Assembly: GCA_031271805.1 (NCBI GenBank)
Contig: JAISUX010000114.1
Coordinates: forward strand, 1-64,000
Direction of reading: 5' to 3'
Length of the DNA stretch: 64,000 bases
From: Tannerella sp.
GTDB taxonomy: Bacteria; Bacteroidota; Bacteroidia; Bacteroidales; Tannerellaceae
The notes beneath the pieces were generated by a model. The model was not told the DNA's origin and did not search any database. It worked only from the letters and a program-made list of their open reading frames with translations. Positions 59,580 through 64,000 of the stretch are shown one piece after another. A program made the translations under genes and the position numbers. Positions within the stretch are counted from its first letter, which is position 1, and every line of letters begins with the position of its first letter.

Positions 59580-60278
59580 ATGAGCGAAATAGGCGACAGA
59601 CTTAGTATCAAGCAGTGGGCGGTAGAAGACCGTCCGCGCGAAAAGATGTTGCTCAAAGGGCTGGCTTCGTTGAGCGACGCCGAGCTGCTCGCTATACTTA
59701 TCGGAAGCGGAAATGACGCGGAAACAGCCGTCGAATTGGCGCAACGCATCCTCAATGACGTCTCGAACAATCTTAATTTTCTCGGGAAAAAGTCGCTAAA
59801 GGAACTGATGTCATACAAAGGCATCGGCTCGGCGAAAGCCGTTACAATAGCTGCCGCCCTTGAACTCGGACGGCGTCGTGGGGCGTCGGAGCCTCTGCAA
59901 CGCAAGATAATTCGCAGTAGCCGTGACGTGTTTGAATTTTTCTCGCCCAGATTGAGCGATATCGACCATGAACAGATGTGGGTCGCTATGGTCAACAATG
60001 CCTCCAAAGTTATTGATTCTGCCTTAGTAAGCCGGGGTGGGGTGTCGGAAACTCAAGGCGACATACGTATGATACTGCGCCCGGCCATCATCGCCAATTG
60101 CTACGGCATAATCCTCTGTCACAACCACCCGTCCGGCAACACGAGACCAAGCACGCAGGACGACAACCTGACGACACGGGTGGCCAAGGCCTCGGGCTTG
60201 ATGAACATCACGCTTCTCGATCATATAATTATCGCCGACAACCGGTATTACAGCTATTCAGACGAAGGAAGGATTTGA
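59580..60278 (+). CDS. radC: RadC/JAB-domain DNA repair family protein
   Basis: RPREKMLLKGLASLSDAELLAILIGSG, ILCHNHPSGNTRPSTQDDNLT. Confidence 0.95.
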   Translation: MSEIGDRLSIKQWAVEDRPREKMLLKGLASLSDAELLAILIGSGNDAETAVELAQRILNDVSNNLNFLGKKSLKELMSYKGIGSAKAVTIAAALELGRRRGASEPLQRKIIRSSRDVFEFFSPRLSDIDHEQMWVAMVNNASKVIDSALVSRGGVSETQGDIRMILRPAIIANCYGIILCHNHPSGNTRPSTQDDNLTTRVAKASGLMNITLLDHIIIADNRYYSYSDEGRI

Positions 60279-60280
60279 CA

Positions 60281-60598
60281 ATGGAAAACGAATTTCTAAA
60301 GATAGAAGAAGAAATAGTACGCATGTTGAAGACGGTGTACGACCCTGAAATCCCCGTCAACATCTACGATTTGGGGCTTATTTATAATGTTGATGTCGAT
60401 TCGGACAGGAACGTTATAATTGATATGACGTTTACTGCTCCGACTTGCCCTGCAGCCGATTATATCATCGAGGACGTCCGTCAGAAAGTCGAAAGTATTG
60501 ATAGCGTTCACAGTGCACAGGTCAACCTCGTCTTCGAGCCGGAATGGAACAAGGACATGATGACCGAGGAAGCCAAGCTTGAATTAGGACTGTTATGA
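60281..60598 (+). CDS. DUF59/SufT-like metal-sulfur cluster assembly factor
   Basis: MLKTVYDPEIPVNIYDLGLIYNVDVDSDRNVIIDMTFTAPTCPAADYI; ATG at 60281, not the track's 60098. Confidence 0.92.
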   Translation: MENEFLKIEEEIVRMLKTVYDPEIPVNIYDLGLIYNVDVDSDRNVIIDMTFTAPTCPAADYIIEDVRQKVESIDSVHSAQVNLVFEPEWNKDMMTEEAKLELGLL

Positions 60599-61350
60599 CT
60601 TATCCGAAGAAGATATACTTCGCCTCAGATATGCATCTCGGCAACCGCTATATTGACGAGCCTTTAGTTGCCGAGAAACGCCTCGTGGCATGGCTTGACG
60701 GCATCAAAAACGATGCACAGGCGGTGTATTTCCTGGGCGACGTCTTTGATTACTGGTACGAATACAAGTATGTCGTTCCCCGCGGTTATGTCCGTTTCCT
60801 CGGCAAGATCGCCGAACTGTCGGATATGGGCGTCGAAATACATATCTTTATCGGCAATCATGATATCTGGATGTTCGACTACCTCCCCTCCGAAATCGGA
60901 GCTATAATCCATCGCGAGCCGCTTGAAGTCGATCTCTTAGGCAAACGTTTTTTCCTTGGTCATGGCGATGAAGTGGGCTATCGTCCCATATCATATCGCC
61001 TGATGCAGAGCATTTTCCGCAGCCGCTTTTGTCAGTTTCTATACTCCTCGGTACACCCGCGGTGGACATTTGCTTTCGCACACCGTTGGTCGTTGAGCAG
61101 TCGCAAAAAAGGCCTCCTCCCCGAACGGCTGAAAGCCTCGCAGTCCCGCCACTTAGAATCCCTCGAATCTTTCGCGAAAACTTATCTGGAATCCCATCCC
61201 GACGTGTCTTTTTTTATGTTCGGCCATCTCCATATAATTGTTGACCAACCGCTGTCGCCTACATCTCGATTGATAATAACCGGCGACTGGATGTATCATT
61301 ACTCATATTTCGTCTGGGACGGAGAGACGATGGAACTATATACGAATTAG
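60595..61350 (+). CDS. lpxH: UDP-2,3-diacylglucosamine diphosphatase
   Basis: KIYFASDMHLGNRYIDEP, YFLGDVFDYWYEYKY, IGNHDIWMFDYL, FLGHGDEVGY, MFGHLHI. Confidence 0.93.
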   Translation: MTYPKKIYFASDMHLGNRYIDEPLVAEKRLVAWLDGIKNDAQAVYFLGDVFDYWYEYKYVVPRGYVRFLGKIAELSDMGVEIHIFIGNHDIWMFDYLPSEIGAIIHREPLEVDLLGKRFFLGHGDEVGYRPISYRLMQSIFRSRFCQFLYSSVHPRWTFAFAHRWSLSSRKKGLLPERLKASQSRHLESLESFAKTYLESHPDVSFFMFGHLHIIVDQPLSPTSRLIITGDWMYHYSYFVWDGETMELYTN

Positions 61351-61392
61351 GAAAAAGTATGCCGATTTTGTGTTGTTGTGCTTTTTTTTTAT

Positions 61393-61400
61393 TACTTTTG
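61393..61400 (+). promoter_or_regulatory. Bacteroidetes -7 element (TACTTTTG) for valS
   Basis: TACTTTTG 32 nt upstream of ATG 61433. Confidence 0.6.
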
Positions 61401-61432
61401 TAGCGTGATTTTTTAAATTGTTTATAGGATTT

Positions 61433-64000
61433 ATGGAATTGGATAGTAAATACGATCCCTCTACAGTCGAGGGGAAGTGGTATCAATATTGGTTGAGACA
61501 CAAACTTTTCAAGTCGAAGCCCGACGATCGCGAACCGTTTACCGTCGTGATACCGCCCCCTAATGTTACCGGCGTACTTCACATGGGACACATGCTTAAC
61601 AATACGATTCAGGACATACTCGTGCGGCGCGCCCGTATGTCGGGAAAGAACGCCTGTTGGGTGCCCGGTACCGACCACGCCTCAATTGCAACAGAGGCAA
61701 AGGTTGTCGCCAAACTTGCCGCCGAAGGGATCAACAAGACCGACCTCACACGCGAGCAGTTCCTCGAACATGCGTGGGAATGGACACGCAAACACGGAGG
61801 CATTATCCTTGAACAATTGAAGAAACTCGGAGCATCGTGCGACTGGGACCGCACTTGTTTTACTATGGACGAAGCTCGCTCCGCTTCGGTTATCAAGGTC
61901 TTTGTCGATCTTTTCAACAAAGGCAAGATTTATCGCGGCGTCCGCATGGTCAACTGGGATCCCAAAGCGCTGACTGCCCTCTCGGACGAAGAAGTCATCT
62001 ATAAGGAACAGCAAGGAAAATTATATTATCTCAAATATAAAGTTGTAGCCACAAGCCCGTCGGAAAAGGAAACTTATGCCGTAGTCGCCACTACCCGTCC
62101 CGAGACAATCATGGGAGATACCGCGATGTGCATCAACCCCAACGACCCTAAAACGGCATGGCTCAAAGGTAAACGGGTTATTGTGCCGCTTATCAACCGC
62201 GAAATTCCCGTAATTGAGGACGAATACGTTGATATTGAGTTTGGTACGGGATGTCTCAAGGTCACGCCCGCACACGACATCAACGACTATATGCTGGGCG
62301 AAAAATACAATCTGCCTTCGATAGATATCTTTAACGATAACGGCACGATAAGTGAGGCCGGTCAAATCTATATCGGCATGGACAGGTTCGATGTCCGCAC
62401 GCAAATAGTCAAAGACCTCGACGCTGCCGGACTGCTCGAAAAGACGGAAGACTATACCAACAAGGTAGGTTTCTCGGAGCGTACAGACGTGCCCATCGAA
62501 CCTAAGCTCTCGATGCAGTGGTTTTTAAAAATGGAAGAACTCGCCAAGCCGGCCATCGACGCCGTTATGGACGATACAATCAAGTTCCATCCCGCTAAGT
62601 TCAAGAATATCTACCGTCACTGGATGGAAAATATCAAGGACTGGTGCATAAGCCGTCAATTATGGTGGGGGCACCGGATTCCGGCGTACTACTACACCTT
62701 GCCTTCGGGCGAAAAATCTTTTGTCGTTGCCGAAACAAAAGAAAAGGCCTTGTCAATGATTGATTCTCAATTATCAATTGACGACCTGCATCAGGATGAG
62801 GATTGCCTCGACACGTGGTTCTCATCGTGGCTGTGGCCTATTTCCGTCTTCGACGGAATAAATTTCCCCGATAATGAGGATATTAAGTATTATTATCCGA
62901 CAAATGATCTTGTTACCGCCCCCGAAATCATCTTTTTCTGGGTGGCGCGAATGATTATTTCCGGTTTTGAATACAGGCGCCTGCCCTGCTTCTATAACGT
63001 ATATTTTACCGGCATTGTGCGCGACAAACTTGGGCGCAAGATGTCGAAATCGCTCGGCAATTCACCGGATCCGATAGCGCTGATGGACAAATACGGCGCC
63101 GACGGTGTTCGTATGGGGATGTTGCTGTCGTCGCCCGCCGGCAATGACCTGCCTTTCGATGAGGCGCTATGCGAGCAGGGACGGAATTTCAACAACAAGA
63201 TATGGAACGCCTTCCGGCTTGTCAAAGGATGGGAAACCGCCGATATCGAGCAGACCGATACCGAACGCGCCGGCATTGAATGGTTCTACTCACGCCTCTT
63301 CAATACTGTCAACCAGATGGATGAGTTATTCTCAAAATACAGAATATCAGAGTCTTTAATGGAAATATACAAACTTTTCTGGGACGAGTTTTCGGCATGG
63401 TACCTCGAAATAGCCAAGCCGGAATATGGCAAACCGATTAGCCGTAAGACATACGAATCGACGCTGTACTTTTTCGACTGCCTGCTTCGTCTCTTGCACC
63501 CGTTCATGCCGTTCATAACGGAAGAACTATGGCAAAACCTTGCAGAGCGCAAAGAAGGTGAGAGCATAATGATTGCTGCCATACCGGCAACGACCGAGTA
63601 TGTATGTCAGCCTACGCTTGACGCTTTCGAGACGGTCAAAGCTATTATTGCCGGGATACGTACCGTACGCCTTCAGAAGAACATCGGGCAGCGCGAGCCG
63701 GTCGAACTGTACTATCGAGGCGAACACGACAATCGCTTCGACGGCATAATCCGCAAACTTGGTATCGTCACCGAAATCACCGAAATCGCCGCCGTCTCAA
63801 ACAATAGCGATGCGAACAAAACAAAACTTACTACCTACTCGCCTTTTATGGTTGAGACGACCGAATACAACGTCCCTGTAGAAATCAATGTCGAAGAGGA
63901 AATCGCTCGTATGAGAAAGGAAATCGCCTACCAGGAAGGCTTTATAGAAAGCGTGATGAAGAAGCTCGGCAACGAGAAGTTTGTCGCCAACGCCAAGCCG
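61433..64000 (+). CDS. valS: Valine--tRNA ligase (truncated by window end)
   Basis: [88 protein letters not shown]...; [12 protein letters not shown]. Open to the last base, so missing from the ORF track. Confidence 0.97.
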   Translation, partial: MELDSKYDPSTVEGKWYQYWLRHKLFKSKPDDREPFTVVIPPPNVTGVLHMGHMLNNTIQDILVRRARMSGKNACWVPGTDHASIATEAKVVAKLAAEGINKTDLTREQFLEHAWEWTRKHGGIILEQLKKLGASCDWDRTCFTMDEARSASVIKVFVDLFNKGKIYRGVRMVNWDPKALTALSDEEVIYKEQQGKLYYLKYKVVATSPSEKETYAVVATTRPETIMGDTAMCINPNDPKTAWLKGKRVIVPLINREIPVIEDEYVDIEFGTGCLKVTPAHDINDYMLGEKYNLPSIDIFNDNGTISEAGQIYIGMDRFDVRTQIVKDLDAAGLLEKTEDYTNKVGFSERTDVPIEPKLSMQWFLKMEELAKPAIDAVMDDTIKFHPAKFKNIYRHWMENIKDWCISRQLWWGHRIPAYYYTLPSGEKSFVVAETKEKALSMIDSQLSIDDLHQDEDCLDTWFSSWLWPISVFDGINFPDNEDIKYYYPTNDLVTAPEIIFFWVARMIISGFEYRRLPCFYNVYFTGIVRDKLGRKMSKSLGNSPDPIALMDKYGADGVRMGMLLSSPAGNDLPFDEALCEQGRNFNNKIWNAFRLVKGWETADIEQTDTERAGIEWFYSRLFNTVNQMDELFSKYRISESLMEIYKLFWDEFSAWYLEIAKPEYGKPISRKTYESTLYFFDCLLRLLHPFMPFITEELWQNLAERKEGESIMIAAIPATTEYVCQPTLDAFETVKAIIAGIRTVRLQKNIGQREPVELYYRGEHDNRFDGIIRKLGIVTEITEIAAVSNNSDANKTKLTTYSPFMVETTEYNVPVEINVEEEIARMRKEIAYQEGFIESVMKKLGNEKFVANAKP

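Overview
The window is a Bacteroidales-type chromosome segment, about 64 kb and densely coding. The evidence is SusC/SusD genes, FecI/FecR-like regulators, a hybrid two-component regulator, the RnfBCDGEA order and repeated TAnnTTTG promoter elements. Most of it is housekeeping: bcp, rpsO, typA, dprA, lepA, dnaG, rsmE, yidC, pyrG, rnfBCDGEA, galE, rsmA, mgtE, efp, radC, lpxH and a valS that runs off the right edge. Accessory parts: (i) a cobalamin-riboswitch-controlled btuB-btuG-btuF-like uptake locus (3.4-7.9 kb, minus strand); (ii) a glycan/sugar utilisation locus (13.0-24.2 kb, plus strand) with an AGE-family epimerase, two DUF4434-like paralogs, a sugar porter, SusC, SusD and a Tat-exported FAD oxidoreductase; (iii) a converging FecI/FecR-like sigma/anti-sigma pair with a SusC N-terminal cassette that stops at the TonB-box region; (iv) a collapsed AAA_14/DUF4143 ATPase remnant; (v) a small promoter-bearing unit with GTCTCAAA repeats beside an orphan ABC ATPase. 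The most interesting signal is a 14-nt poly-C tract inside the susC 5' coding region. It puts the signal peptide out of frame with the receptor, so it is either a phase-variable contingency switch or a sequencing error. Nearby lies a stand-alone STN/carboxypeptidase-like SusC head next to FecI/FecR, the part the locus's own SusC lacks. No rRNA, tRNA, CRISPR array, prophage or intact transposase was found by eye.
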